Source: Hespellia stercorisuis DSM 15480
GTDB lineage: Bacteria; Bacillota; Clostridia; Lachnospirales; Lachnospiraceae
Length of the DNA: 64,000 bases
NCBI RefSeq assembly: GCF_900142165.1
Contig: NZ_FQZY01000021.1
Span: 1 to 64,000, forward strand
Direction: 5' to 3'
Below, in pieces: positions 49,219 to 58,820 of this stretch (the stretch's first letter is position 1; the number at the start of each line of letters is the position of its first letter). The translations under genes and the position numbers were made by a program. The notes under the pieces were generated by a model that was given only the letters and a program-made list of their open reading frames with translations, was not told where the DNA came from and searched no databases.

Positions 49219-50502
49219 TTATAATGTAATCAGCCCTGCATCCAACAGGAACTGAACGGATTTTAAAATCCCAAGCTTGGCATGCGCCCAGGTCAGTCCG
49301 CCCTGAAAATATACCGCATACGGCGGCTTGATCGGCCCATCCGCGCTCAGTTCAATGGAGGATCCCTGTACAAAGGCCCCCGCGGCCATAATGACATCGC
49401 TGTCGTATCCGGGCATAGCCCACGGCTCTGGTGAGACGTAACTGTCCACGGGTGCCGCAGCCTGAATGCCCTTGCAGAAAGCGATGACCCCCTCGGGGGT
49501 TCCAAGTTCCACTGCCTGGATGATGTCGTGTCTGGATTCCCTGCTGTTCGGAACAACACCGAATCCAAGTTTCTCGTAGATGCTGGCGGCAAAAATTGCG
49601 CCTTTTAATGCACCGGAAACCACGGTCGGTGCTAAGAAGAAGCCCTGGTAAAAGGACTGCATGACACCGAGGGAGGCGCCAACCTCTGCACCGAGTCCCG
49701 GGGAGGTCAGGCGATAGCCGCAATTTTCAATCAAGTCCTTCCGGCCAGCAATGTAGCCGCCGATCGGCGCGAGTCCGCCGCCCGGATTTTTGATCAGTGA
49801 GCCAACCACCATGTCCGCACCTACATCGCTCGGTTCCTGCCGCTCAACAAACTCACCATAGCAGTTGTCTACCATACAGATGACGTCCGGCTTGATACTT
49901 TTTACAAACGCAATCAGTTCCCCGATTTTTTTTACGGAATAGCTCGGCCGCGTCTGATATCCTTTGGAGCGTTGGATCGTCACCAGCTTTGTCTTATCTG
50001 AGATTGCTTTTTTGATTGCAGGATAGTCAAAATATCCGTCTTCTAACAGCTCTACCTGCCTGTAGGTGATTCCATACTCCGCGAGAGACCCGTTGGACTC
50101 ACGGATTCCGATGACTTCTTCCAGCGTATCGTAGGGTTTTCCGACAGGGGACAGCAGTTCGTCGCCTGGGCGGAGATTGGCGGCAAGAGCCAGTGCAAGT
50201 GCATGGGTTCCGCAGGTGATCTGTGGACGTACAAGTGCCGCTTCTGTATGAAACGCACTGGCATAGACTTTTTCCAACGTGTCACGCCCCTGGTCGTTGT
50301 AGCCATATCCGCTGGCGTAATTAAAGCATGCTTCGCTGACGCGGTTTTCCTGCATAGCTGCAATAACCTTCATCTGATTAAACTCTGCATTTTCATCAAT
50401 TTCCTGAAATCGCTCTTTGAGCGTTTTTTCAATTGTCTGTCCGAAAGAATAGACTTCCCCGGAAATTCCTAGTGTCTGGTACATGTGATTGATATCTGAC
50501 AT
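49219..50502 (-). CDS. Methionine gamma-lyase-family PLP protein (aluminium-resistance group)
   Basis: This 427-residue PLP enzyme belongs to the Cys/Met metabolism fold, in the branch annotated as aluminium resistance or methionine gamma-lyase family. The PLP lysine is in TIQRSKGYQTRPSYS, preceded by ICMVDNCYGEFVE, and GSLIKNPGGGLAPIGGYIAG is typical of the branch. The true reaction of this branch is not firmly established. It is usually located next to miaA and hfq/mutL in Bacillota, as here. Confidence 0.88.
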   Translation of the reverse strand: MSDINHMYQTLGISGEVYSFGQTIEKTLKERFQEIDENAEFNQMKVIAAMQENRVSEACFNYASGYGYNDQGRDTLEKVYASAFHTEAALVRPQITCGTHALALALAANLRPGDELLSPVGKPYDTLEEVIGIRESNGSLAEYGITYRQVELLEDGYFDYPAIKKAISDKTKLVTIQRSKGYQTRPSYSVKKIGELIAFVKSIKPDVICMVDNCYGEFVERQEPSDVGADMVVGSLIKNPGGGLAPIGGYIAGRKDLIENCGYRLTSPGLGAEVGASLGVMQSFYQGFFLAPTVVSGALKGAIFAASIYEKLGFGVVPNSRESRHDIIQAVELGTPEGVIAFCKGIQAAAPVDSYVSPEPWAMPGYDSDVIMAAGAFVQGSSIELSADGPIKPPYAVYFQGGLTWAHAKLGILKSVQFLLDAGLITL

Positions 50503-50578
50503 GGTATCTGCCTTTCTGTTCTTGAAATGTTTTTCTTGTTTTAGTCCTCTTTATTTACGTTCTTTTTATTCTGGCTTT

Positions 50579-50620
50579 TTTAAGTCTGGTTCTTTAAGTC
50601 TGATTCTTTAAGTCTGATTC
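50579..50620. repeat. Three tandem 14-bp repeats after miaA
   Basis: TTTAAGTCTGGTTC, then TTTAAGTCTGATTC twice, stand head to tail directly downstream of the miaA stop. They lie in the gap before the PLP gene. The second and third copies are identical and the first has one change. Confidence 0.9.
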
Positions 50621-50622
50621 TT

Positions 50623-51594
50623 TCATATTTTGCTGTCTTCTGCGATGCCGCATATCTTCCTGTTCTGTAATATCTCCAGCATCGCCCGGAGAATCGTTGT
50701 CTCATCATAATCGTAGTCCTGTTTATTGATCCAGGTAACGTCCTTTTCTCTCTTGAACCAGGTGATCTGGCGTTTTGCAAAATGTCTCGTCTCCCGCTTG
50801 ATAATATAGACGGCCTCATCAAGAGTACATTCTCCATCCAGATAAGTCAAGATTTCTTTGTACCCCAGTCCCTGCATGGAAACCATCTGCCGGTTCATTC
50901 CCATGGAACGCAGGCGGTCCACTTCCGCTACAAGTCCCTGCTCCATCATCTGATCCACACGTCGGTCGATTCGTTCGTAAAGATGGCTTCGTTCATCATT
51001 CAGGACAAAATATGCAAAATTATATGGAGCGGTACGTTTTCGTTCTTGTTCGTTGTGCTCCGAGATCCGTGTTCCGGTCTGCATATAAAACTCCAGCGCA
51101 CGGATAACCCGCTTTACATTGTTTTCGTGAATATCATCGGCAGCCTTTGGATCCACGAGGCGAAGCTGGTCGTGCAGATAACCGGCCCCCTTCTCCTGAG
51201 CCAGTTCCTCCAGTTCTGTTCGATAGGAGGTGTCGGATGGGTTGCTTGTAAAGTCGATGTCATAGAGCAGCGCCTGAATATAAAATCCGGTTCCGCCGAC
51301 GATGATTGGGATATGATGATTGGCATAGATCTGATCCAGTGCACTTTTGGCCATCTGCTGAAAACGAACCACGTTAAAATCCTCGGTCGGATCCAGCACG
51401 TCTACAAGATAATGTGGGACGCCATCCATCTCCTCCGGCGTAATCTTCGCGGAGCCGATGTCCATCAGGCGGTACACCTGCATGGAATCAGCGGAAATAA
51501 TTTCACCGCCGATGGCTTTGGCAAGAGAAATCGACGCTTTTGTTTTTCCGACCGCGGTGGGGCCTGTCAGAATAATCATAGGTTTCGATGTCAT
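50623..51594 (-). CDS. miaA: tRNA dimethylallyltransferase
   Basis: The 323-residue enzyme prenylates A37 of tRNAs reading codons that start with U. P-loop GPTAVGKTKA is at 10-19, SADSMQVYRLMDIGSAKI follows, and the C-terminal motif QITWFKREKDVTWIN is present. MiaB, encoded at 57038-58486, adds the methylthio group to the same base. AAAGGAGA precedes the ATG, twelve bases after mutL. Confidence 0.96.
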   Translation of the reverse strand: MTSKPMIILTGPTAVGKTKASISLAKAIGGEIISADSMQVYRLMDIGSAKITPEEMDGVPHYLVDVLDPTEDFNVVRFQQMAKSALDQIYANHHIPIIVGGTGFYIQALLYDIDFTSNPSDTSYRTELEELAQEKGAGYLHDQLRLVDPKAADDIHENNVKRVIRALEFYMQTGTRISEHNEQERKRTAPYNFAYFVLNDERSHLYERIDRRVDQMMEQGLVAEVDRLRSMGMNRQMVSMQGLGYKEILTYLDGECTLDEAVYIIKRETRHFAKRQITWFKREKDVTWINKQDYDYDETTILRAMLEILQNRKICGIAEDSKI

Positions 51595-51606
51595 AGCTGT
51601 TCTCCT

Positions 51607-53679
51607 TTACACGATTCGTTTGAATTTCTTTTCCAGTTCCCGCTTGCTCATGGCAATGATGGTCGGCCTGCCATGCGGACAATGATATGGATTTTCCAGC
51701 TCCAGCAGTTCATTGATCAGCGTATCTACCTCTGTCATAGACAGGCGGTTGTTCCCTTTAACTGCAGCCTTACATGACATGGAGGCCACTTTCTCATCTA
51801 CCAGATCCGGTTTCATATTGGTCGTGATTCCGTCGGCGAGTCCATCCAGCATCTCTGTCAGCAGATCCTGGCTGGCAATCCCAAAGAGATTATCGGGGAC
51901 GGCTCTCACAGCATATGCATCTCCTCCAAAAGGTTCGATTTCAAAACCAATGCGGGCAAACTGATCCATGTGTTCATTGAGTACCTGCTCTTCGGCCATA
52001 GAGAGATTCAATATGATTGGAGGGCTGAGGTTCTGGGAGGTGAAAGAACGAGTCTTCATCTCCCGTAGCGTGCGTTCATACAAGACCCGCTCATGCGCAG
52101 CGTGCTGATCAATGATATAGAGATTGTCGCGAAACTGCACTAGCCAGTACGTGTCGAAAAGCTGACCGATAATTGTATACTCGGTACGTGCCTCCTTCGT
52201 CAGAAGCTTTTCCTCAAACAGATCCAGCTGCTCATTTTTTAACGGCTGGCTTGGTGATACATTGGTAGTATGCGATCTATTATTTTCGACTTTATCAGTG
52301 CTAATCGAGTGTTTCGGAGCCTCTGTTTCAGAATGAAATTCCAGAGTGCGCTCTGTTTTATTGGAATCTCGGGTGGAAATTTCCAGAGCGCGCTCTGTTT
52401 CCTCACCGTCCTGCTGAACACTTTCCAGAGCACGCTCTGCTTTTGGAGTATCTGCAAAGTTCAAGAGGACTCGTTCTCTCATTTTCTGCATAAAATACTC
52501 TTCGTTATTCCCATTATTCACATACTTATTCACATCCGAAGTCTCTGAACCCCTTGTATTTACTGGGGTTGTGTCGGTTTTTGTCAAGATTTCCGGGTCC
52601 GGTTCCGAACCTCTGGGTTTCAGAAGAAAAGGACTCGGTTCTTTCACTACAGTCTTAGGAGCATCCGGAAGCTCCACTTGCGGAATTAGTTCCGGTTCCA
52701 GCAGAGCGCGGTGCACTGTTTCATACACGCAGTTGTAAACTTCCTGCTGCTTGTGAAAACGCAGTTCCATTTTTGTTGGGTGTACATTGACGTCAAGATC
52801 TTCGCCATCCATTGTAAAGTGCAGAACCAGAAAGGGGAATTTATGCTGCATCACAAAATCCTTGTATGCATCTTCAGCTGCCTTGGATACCATAGCACTT
52901 TTTACATAACGCCCATTGAAAAAGAAATTCTCGAAATTGCGGTTTCCTCTCGTTATGATTGGTTTGCCCAAAAAGCCTGTGATGCGAAGATTGTCTCTAT
53001 CATAGGATATCTGTATAAGATTTCCCGCTACTTCTCTTCCGTAAATATTATAAATAACATCCTTCAGATTCCCGTTTCCGGATGTTCGCAGCTTTTCCTG
53101 TCCGTTATTCAAAAAACGAAAAGACACTTCCGGATGAGACAGGCTGAGATGCATCAGTAAATCGTTGATGTGGCTTGCCTCGGTCATGGGTGTCTTTAAA
53201 AATTTTCTGCGGGCCGGCATATTATAAAAAAGCTGCCGAATCATAAATGTGGTACCGTTGGGAGCGCCGGTCTCCTCTAAAAACTGTTCTTTCCCACCAT
53301 TGATCTGATATTTGGTTCCGAAGGTCTCCTCCGCTGTCTTGGTGATCAGCTCGACCTGTGCAACTGCGGCAATGCTGGACAGAGCTTCCCCGCGAAACCC
53401 CAGTGAAGCGACATGAACCAGATCATCAATGCCGCGGATCTTGCTGGTAGAATGCCGTAAAAATGCATTCTGTACATCGTCTCTCGCAATGCCGCTTCCG
53501 TTATCGGTAATCCGGATAAACGAGATTCCGCCGTCTTGAATTTCGACCGTAACGCCGGTTGCACCGGCGTCGATTGAATTTTCTACTAATTCTTTCACAA
53601 TAGAAGCCGGTCGTTCAATTACTTCGCCGGCTGCAATCTTGTCTATTGTGATGGGATCTAATACATGGATGTTCGCCAT
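51607..53679 (-). CDS. mutL: DNA mismatch repair protein MutL
   Basis: The 690-residue GHKL ATPase/endonuclease has ATPase motifs VKELVENSIDAGA, TDNGSGI and RHSTSKI in the first 110 residues. The C-terminal endonuclease motif IDQHAAHERVLYE is present, so it is the nicking type of MutL. The CPHGRP motif is near the end. The linker (about 340-500) is long, polar, and holds three 14-residue tandem repeats at DNA 52339-52464. It lies directly after mutS. CTAGGAGG supports the start. Confidence 0.95.
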   Translation of the reverse strand: MANIHVLDPITIDKIAAGEVIERPASIVKELVENSIDAGATGVTVEIQDGGISFIRITDNGSGIARDDVQNAFLRHSTSKIRGIDDLVHVASLGFRGEALSSIAAVAQVELITKTAEETFGTKYQINGGKEQFLEETGAPNGTTFMIRQLFYNMPARRKFLKTPMTEASHINDLLMHLSLSHPEVSFRFLNNGQEKLRTSGNGNLKDVIYNIYGREVAGNLIQISYDRDNLRITGFLGKPIITRGNRNFENFFFNGRYVKSAMVSKAAEDAYKDFVMQHKFPFLVLHFTMDGEDLDVNVHPTKMELRFHKQQEVYNCVYETVHRALLEPELIPQVELPDAPKTVVKEPSPFLLKPRGSEPDPEILTKTDTTPVNTRGSETSDVNKYVNNGNNEEYFMQKMRERVLLNFADTPKAERALESVQQDGEETERALEISTRDSNKTERTLEFHSETEAPKHSISTDKVENNRSHTTNVSPSQPLKNEQLDLFEEKLLTKEARTEYTIIGQLFDTYWLVQFRDNLYIIDQHAAHERVLYERTLREMKTRSFTSQNLSPPIILNLSMAEEQVLNEHMDQFARIGFEIEPFGGDAYAVRAVPDNLFGIASQDLLTEMLDGLADGITTNMKPDLVDEKVASMSCKAAVKGNNRLSMTEVDTLINELLELENPYHCPHGRPTIIAMSKRELEKKFKRIV
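52339..52464. repeat. 42-bp tandem repeats in the MutL linker
   Basis: The 20-base core TTCCAGAG-N-GCGCTCTGTTT and close variants recurs at 52339, 52381 and 52423, exactly 42 bases apart. It encodes three 14-residue units beginning ERALE, ERALE and ERTLE in the disordered MutL linker. Codon use differs somewhat between units, so they are not recent identical copies. Confidence 0.8.
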
Positions 53680-53691
53680 TGAATTTTCCTC

Positions 53692-56346
53692 CTAGCTTCC
53701 CCATCTGTTTCTTAATTTATTCTGCAATCTGTAAATCGTGTTAAGCGCGTCCATCGGAGTCAGGTTGCTGACATCAATCTCCTTTAGTTCCTCGAGAACA
53801 TCATCATCTTTGACCGTGTCAAACAGTGAGAACTGTGCGATGTCCACCTCATCATATTTTTTGGTCTTTGTTTTTTTTGTCTGTGCCGTTTTTACGGAGA
53901 TTTCATTTACTCTTGTCGTGATATCCTCATCGCTCAGTTCTTCCACGATTTCTTTGGCGCGGTCAATCACAATATCCGGAACACCGGCCAGCTTGGCCAC
54001 CTGGATTCCGTAGCTTTTATCTGCGCCGCCCTTGACGATCTTACGCAGGAATACAATGTCATCGCCCTTCTCTTTGACAGCAATACAGTAGTTGTTTACA
54101 TTCTCAATCTTACCCTCCAGCTCGGTCAGCTCGTGATAATGCGTCGCGAACAGCGTCTTTGCGCCCAACAGCTTGTTATCGCTGATGTATTCCACCACAG
54201 CCCAGGCAATACTCAGTCCGTCAAAGGTACTGGTACCACGGCCAATCTCATCCAGAATTAAAAGACTGTTGCTGGTCGCATTGCGCAGGATGTTGGCAAC
54301 CTCTGTCATCTCCACCATGAAGGTACTTTGACCGGATGCCAGATCATCAGAAGCGCCCACGCGGGTAAAGATGCGGTCGACCAGACCGATATTTGCTTTG
54401 GATGCAGGAACAAAGGAGCCAATCTGTGCCATCAGCACAATCAGGGCTGCCTGTCTCATATATGTGGATTTTCCCGCCATATTCGGCCCTGTAATAATAG
54501 AGATCCGCTGCTTTTTATCGTCCAGGTAGGTATCGTTGGAGATAAACATGTCGTTGGGAATCATCTTTTCCACAACCGGATGACGGCCATCCTTAATGTC
54601 AATCACACCATTCTCGTTGATTTTGGGGCGTACATAATTGTTGCGCTCGGCTACCAACGCCATGGAGGCGAATACATCCAGCTTTGCGATCGCCTTGGCT
54701 GTGAGCTGGATCCGCTCCACCTCGGCCGCAACGGCATTGCGGACATTGCAGTAGAGATCATATTCCAGCGCGTAGAGCTTGTCTTCCGCACCGAGAATGG
54801 TATCCTCCAGTTCTTTCAGTTCTGGAATGATGTAACGCTCGGCATTGGTCAGCGTCTGTTTCCGGGTATAATAATCAGGAACCATATCCTTGAAGGAGTT
54901 GGTCACTTCCAGATAATAGCCAAATACTTTGTTGTATTTTACTTTCATACTCTTGATTCCGGTCTTCTCCCGCTCATCGGATTCCAGCTTGGCAATCCAG
55001 GATTTCCCATCGGACTTGGCATGGCGCAGTCGGTCAATCTCTTCGTTGTAGCCGTCCCGGATGATCCCTCCCTCTTTCATAGCGATGGGCGGTTCCTCGG
55101 TGATGGCATCTCCGATCCGTTTGCAGAGATCCTCCAGCGGGTCCAGTTCCTCACAGATCTGTTTGAGCAGGGGACTGTTCATCTCGCTCAGAATGTACCG
55201 GATATGCGGCAGCATGGTGAGCGAACTCTGAAATGCATTCAGATCCCGTGGATTGGCGGACTGGTACACGATACGTGTGATCAGACGCTCCAGATCATAA
55301 ACCGGGGTAAGATATTCGCGCATCTCCTCTCTGGCGATGGCATTGTTCTTCAGTTCCTCCACGGCGTCCAGACGGTCGAGAATCGATTGTTTATTGATCA
55401 GAGGCTGCTCGATATAGGTGCGCAGCGTTCTTGCGCCCATAGCGGTTTTGGTTTTGTCCAGAACCCAAAGCAGAGACCCTCTCTTCTGCTTCTCGCGAAG
55501 AGTCTCGCAAAGCTCCAGATTTCGCCTTGTGGAGCTGTCGATCATCATGAATTTTCCGGTCGTGTAGCCGGTTAGATGTGTCAGATGAGACAGGGAATTT
55601 TTCTGGGTTTCATACAGATATTGCAGGAGTGCTCCCGCACTGATGATTCCGCAGTCATAATCCTGCAGTCCGAGACCATCCAGCGAGGCAGTCTTAAAAT
55701 GTTCCAGAATCTTCTTTTTGCAGAGCTCATCATCAAAGTACCAGGCATCCAAGGAGTAAACTGCGATGCCGAGACGCTGTTTTAAATCATCAAGATCCAT
55801 TCCACTCATATAAAATGCTTCATTGCAGATGATCTCCGACGGCATAAATTTGCTCAGCTCATCTTTCAGTTTCAGGCTGTCCTCCAGTTCCGTCACAAAA
55901 TAATCACCGGTGGAAACATCGGCGATGGACAGTCCGTAGCGGTCTGCGATATATACAATACACATAATATAATTATTGCGCGTCTCATCCATGGACTGGC
56001 CATCGATGTTCGTACCCGGTGTCACAATGCGGACAACATCACGCTTTACCAGACCCTTCGCGAGCTTCGGATCCTCCACCTGCTCACAGATTGCCACTTT
56101 ATAGCCTTTCCCGACCAGCTTGTTCAGATATCCTTCCACTGCATGGTAGGGAATGCCGCACATGGGGGCGCGCTCTTCCAGACCGCAGCTCTTTCCGGTC
56201 AGTGTAATCTCTAATTCTCTTGATGCTGTGATCGCATCGTCAAAAAACATTTCGTAAAAATCTCCCAGACGATAAAACAAGATACAGTCACTGTATTCTT
56301 TTTTTGTCTCCACATATCGTTGCATCATTGGTGTTAACTCAGCCAC
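53692..56346 (-). CDS. mutS: DNA mismatch repair protein MutS
   Basis: The 884-residue mismatch sensor has the N-terminal mismatch-binding domain with the FYE-type motif (YRLGDFYEMFFDDA near 25-38), then connector, lever and clamp domains. The ABC-type ATPase has Walker A GPNMAGKST and LDEIGRGTSTFDG. The GTG at 56346 is preferred because AGAGGAG lies 8 bases upstream and family proteins begin with AELTPMM; an in-frame ATG at 56394 adds unlike residues. It is followed by mutL after 12 bases. Confidence 0.96.
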   Translation of the reverse strand: MAELTPMMQRYVETKKEYSDCILFYRLGDFYEMFFDDAITASRELEITLTGKSCGLEERAPMCGIPYHAVEGYLNKLVGKGYKVAICEQVEDPKLAKGLVKRDVVRIVTPGTNIDGQSMDETRNNYIMCIVYIADRYGLSIADVSTGDYFVTELEDSLKLKDELSKFMPSEIICNEAFYMSGMDLDDLKQRLGIAVYSLDAWYFDDELCKKKILEHFKTASLDGLGLQDYDCGIISAGALLQYLYETQKNSLSHLTHLTGYTTGKFMMIDSSTRRNLELCETLREKQKRGSLLWVLDKTKTAMGARTLRTYIEQPLINKQSILDRLDAVEELKNNAIAREEMREYLTPVYDLERLITRIVYQSANPRDLNAFQSSLTMLPHIRYILSEMNSPLLKQICEELDPLEDLCKRIGDAITEEPPIAMKEGGIIRDGYNEEIDRLRHAKSDGKSWIAKLESDEREKTGIKSMKVKYNKVFGYYLEVTNSFKDMVPDYYTRKQTLTNAERYIIPELKELEDTILGAEDKLYALEYDLYCNVRNAVAAEVERIQLTAKAIAKLDVFASMALVAERNNYVRPKINENGVIDIKDGRHPVVEKMIPNDMFISNDTYLDDKKQRISIITGPNMAGKSTYMRQAALIVLMAQIGSFVPASKANIGLVDRIFTRVGASDDLASGQSTFMVEMTEVANILRNATSNSLLILDEIGRGTSTFDGLSIAWAVVEYISDNKLLGAKTLFATHYHELTELEGKIENVNNYCIAVKEKGDDIVFLRKIVKGGADKSYGIQVAKLAGVPDIVIDRAKEIVEELSDEDITTRVNEISVKTAQTKKTKTKKYDEVDIAQFSLFDTVKDDDVLEELKEIDVSNLTPMDALNTIYRLQNKLRNRWGS

Positions 56347-56404
56347 TGTTTTTCTCCTCTGTAAAATATAGTCCGCATTTCTGCCGGCAGACACCGTCCG
56401 CAGA

Positions 56405-56974
56405 CTATTTCTTTTTGCTTTCTTTTATAATTTTATGATAGGTCACTGCGTACATGATCCATGCAAACAGCATGACAGCCATGCAGAACAGGATCAGCAC
56501 ATTCACAATATGTATCTCAAGGTTGGGCAGAACGATCAAAAAAAACATGACGCCGTAGAGGACGACCGTGTTCACTTTGCCGAACCACAGTGCCCCGCGG
56601 TTCACACCGCTGACCTTCAGGACGGTGATGCCGCGAATAGACATGTAAGTTTCCTTCAGCAGGAACATCACAAACAGGACACGCATGAGTGGGTAGCGTG
56701 ACATCAGACACAGCGCCAGAATCCCCTGTGTAAACTTGTCCGCCACCGGGTCAAGTATCTTTCCGAGATCCGTCACCATGTGAAAATGTCTGGCGATCTG
56801 TCCGTCAATCACATCGGTAAAGCCTGAGATAACGACCAGAACCGCAGAAAAGTAATAGTCCGCCACGGTCTGGGCGTGAAGATAAACCCATGCGAACCAG
56901 AATGCCAGAACAAATCGAAACATGCTCAGGATGTTTGGAATCGTAAAAATTCGTTTTTCCGGATGTTCCTGCAT
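56405..56974 (-). CDS. CDP-alcohol phosphatidyltransferase, PgsA-like
   Basis: This 189-residue membrane enzyme of phospholipid synthesis carries the CDP-alcohol motif (DG..AR...) spelled SGFTDVIDGQIARHFHMVTDLGKILDPVADK, shown here in two overlapping parts: DVIDGQIARH and DLGKILDPVADK. Several helices are present. It probably makes phosphatidylglycerophosphate or a related lipid. The ATG at 56974 follows GGAGGAAAC; longer readings lack a site. It separates mutS from miaB, which are often adjacent in clostridia. Confidence 0.88.
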   Translation of the reverse strand: MQEHPEKRIFTIPNILSMFRFVLAFWFAWVYLHAQTVADYYFSAVLVVISGFTDVIDGQIARHFHMVTDLGKILDPVADKFTQGILALCLMSRYPLMRVLFVMFLLKETYMSIRGITVLKVSGVNRGALWFGKVNTVVLYGVMFFLIVLPNLEIHIVNVLILFCMAVMLFAWIMYAVTYHKIIKESKKK

Positions 56975-57037
56975 AATAGTTTCCTCCTGTCTATTGATCT
57001 TATAACTGCTCCACATAAAGCAGTTGGTTTCTTTTGT

Positions 57038-58486
57038 TTATTGTACAGCTTCACCAATATAGTAAAAGCCTTTGCACTCTTTCAGATGAATCGGAAGAAG
57101 CTTTCCGATCATACTGGCATCTCCCGGCAGGTGAACCAGCAGATTGTTGCTGAGTCTTCCGGTCACCAACCTGTGATCGTGATCATTCACCGACTCGATC
57201 AGTGCCTCCGCCACGGTGCCCTCATGGACGGCACAGACTTCTGCGGAGATCTTCTGCACTTCTGTCAGCAGGCGGTCAAAGCGGTCTTTGATCACGTCGG
57301 GCGATACCTGTTCTTCCATGACAGCAGCCGGTGTTCCGGTTCTCTTAGAATAAATAAAGGTAAAAGCGCTGTCATACCGCACGCGCTTCACGACATCCAT
57401 GGTCTCCAGAAAATCTTCCTCTGTCTCCCCTGGAAATCCGACGATGATATCGGTAGTAAGGGAAATATCCGGAACTGCAGTCTTGATCTTATCTACCAGC
57501 TCAAGGTACTGCTCTTTTGAGTAGCGTCGGTTCATCTTCTCAAGAATCCGGGTGCTTCCGGACTGGATGGGAAGATGCAGGTGTCTGCAGATCTTGGTCG
57601 AGTTCTTCATGACTTCGATCAGTTCATCAGAGAGATCCTTCGGGTGAGAGGTCATGAAACGGATCCGCTCAAGACCTTGGATCTTTTCCACTTTCTGAAG
57701 AAGCTTTGCAAAACTTATAGGTTCCGCCAGATTTTTTCCATAGGAGTTTACATTCTGACCGAGCAGCATGATCTCCACGACACCATCGGCAACGAGCCGC
57801 TCGATCTCACGGATAATATCTTCCGGGTTACGGCTGCGCTCCCGGCCCCGCACATAAGGAACGATGCAGTAGCTGCAGAAATTGTTGCAGCCGAACATGA
57901 TGTTTACACCGGATTTGAATGAGAATTTGCGCTCGCTGGGGAGGTCCTCGACAATTTTATCCGTGTCCTTCCAGACATCGATGACCATGCGGTCGGACTC
58001 CAGCCGTGTCGCCACGAGTTCGGCAAATTTGTAAATGTTATGGGTTCCGAAAATGAGATCCACAAACCGGTAACTCTTTTTTAACTTTTCGACCACCTCC
58101 GGTTCCTGCATCATGCATCCGCACAGACCGATCATCATATGTGGTTTTGATTTTTTGATGTGGTGAAGCTGCCCAAGCCGTCCGTAGACACGTTGATTGG
58201 CGTTTTCACGGACGGTACAGGTGTTGTAGATGACAAAGTCTGCCTGTTCCTCATCCGCCTCCTCACGGTATCCGATCTGCTCTAAGATCCCCACCAGCTT
58301 TTCAGAATCTCTGGCATTCATCTGACAACCGAAGGTGGTGACTGTAAAAGTCAGTTCCCGACCAATTTCCTTTGCTTTCTTGGCAACACAGGCTCTCGCC
58401 TTTGCGATATAGTAATACTGTCTCTCCGGCTCATTCACCGGAGCCGGTGCAGACAAATCAATGGATGCGATATCTATTGTATTCAT
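57038..58486 (-). CDS. miaB: tRNA-2-methylthio-N6-dimethylallyladenosine synthase
   Basis: The 482-residue radical SAM methylthiotransferase has N-terminal UPF0004 cysteines in TFGCQMN, NTCTVRENA and GLCGCM. The radical SAM CxxxCxxC is in GCNNFCSYC, and a C-terminal TRAM domain covers about 415-480. It modifies the base prenylated by MiaA. The start at 58486 is chosen because GAAGGG lies upstream, though at 14 bases; the longer reading from 58543 cannot be excluded. The N-terminal ~35 residues before the conserved domain are poorly conserved. Confidence 0.93.
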   Translation of the reverse strand: MNTIDIASIDLSAPAPVNEPERQYYYIAKARACVAKKAKEIGRELTFTVTTFGCQMNARDSEKLVGILEQIGYREEADEEQADFVIYNTCTVRENANQRVYGRLGQLHHIKKSKPHMMIGLCGCMMQEPEVVEKLKKSYRFVDLIFGTHNIYKFAELVATRLESDRMVIDVWKDTDKIVEDLPSERKFSFKSGVNIMFGCNNFCSYCIVPYVRGRERSRNPEDIIREIERLVADGVVEIMLLGQNVNSYGKNLAEPISFAKLLQKVEKIQGLERIRFMTSHPKDLSDELIEVMKNSTKICRHLHLPIQSGSTRILEKMNRRYSKEQYLELVDKIKTAVPDISLTTDIIVGFPGETEEDFLETMDVVKRVRYDSAFTFIYSKRTGTPAAVMEEQVSPDVIKDRFDRLLTEVQKISAEVCAVHEGTVAEALIESVNDHDHRLVTGRLSNNLLVHLPGDASMIGKLLPIHLKECKGFYYIGEAVQ

Positions 58487-58597
58487 ATGTATGGATTGTT
58501 CCCTTCTTAAAATGTTCCGTGTAGTGTCTTTATGACATTTCACACGGTCTGATCCGGCAGCATCTCATTGCGATACTGCACAGCCTGCATGTCTTGC

Positions 58598-58780
58598 TTA
58601 TACGAATTGATTGTATTCGGGATCATATTCATAATCCACGCTCTTCAGTGTATTTAAAATCCACTTTTTGTCAGCTTCCATCTCCACGCAAAGCTCATCA
58701 AAGCTGTGATAATAATCACGCAGGTTTGTGTTCACGATGCTGAGAAGCATAATTGGATCGCTCGGTAAACCGTTTAACAT
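58598..58780 (-). CDS. DUF4250 small protein
   Basis: The 60-residue protein matches DUF4250: SDPIMLLSIVNTNLRDYY then DELCVEMEADKKWI, ending VDYEYDPEYNQFV. The family occurs in Bacillota and has no known role. AGAGGAAA supports the ATG. It lies between the miaB and folate cyclo-ligase genes. Confidence 0.82.
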   Translation of the reverse strand: MLNGLPSDPIMLLSIVNTNLRDYYHSFDELCVEMEADKKWILNTLKSVDYEYDPEYNQFV

Positions 58781-58820
58781 TGTACATTTCCTCTTTTATT
58801 ATTAATTTTATCTTGGACTT

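Noticed and set aside
50782-51777. 331-codon open frame opposite miaA and the end of mutL
   Set aside because: It is a shadow of two well-supported genes and crosses their junction.
54328-55575. 415-codon open frame on the plus strand
   Set aside because: It lies opposite mutS, whose motifs are intact. The antisense product is rich in H, C and F and has no family signature.
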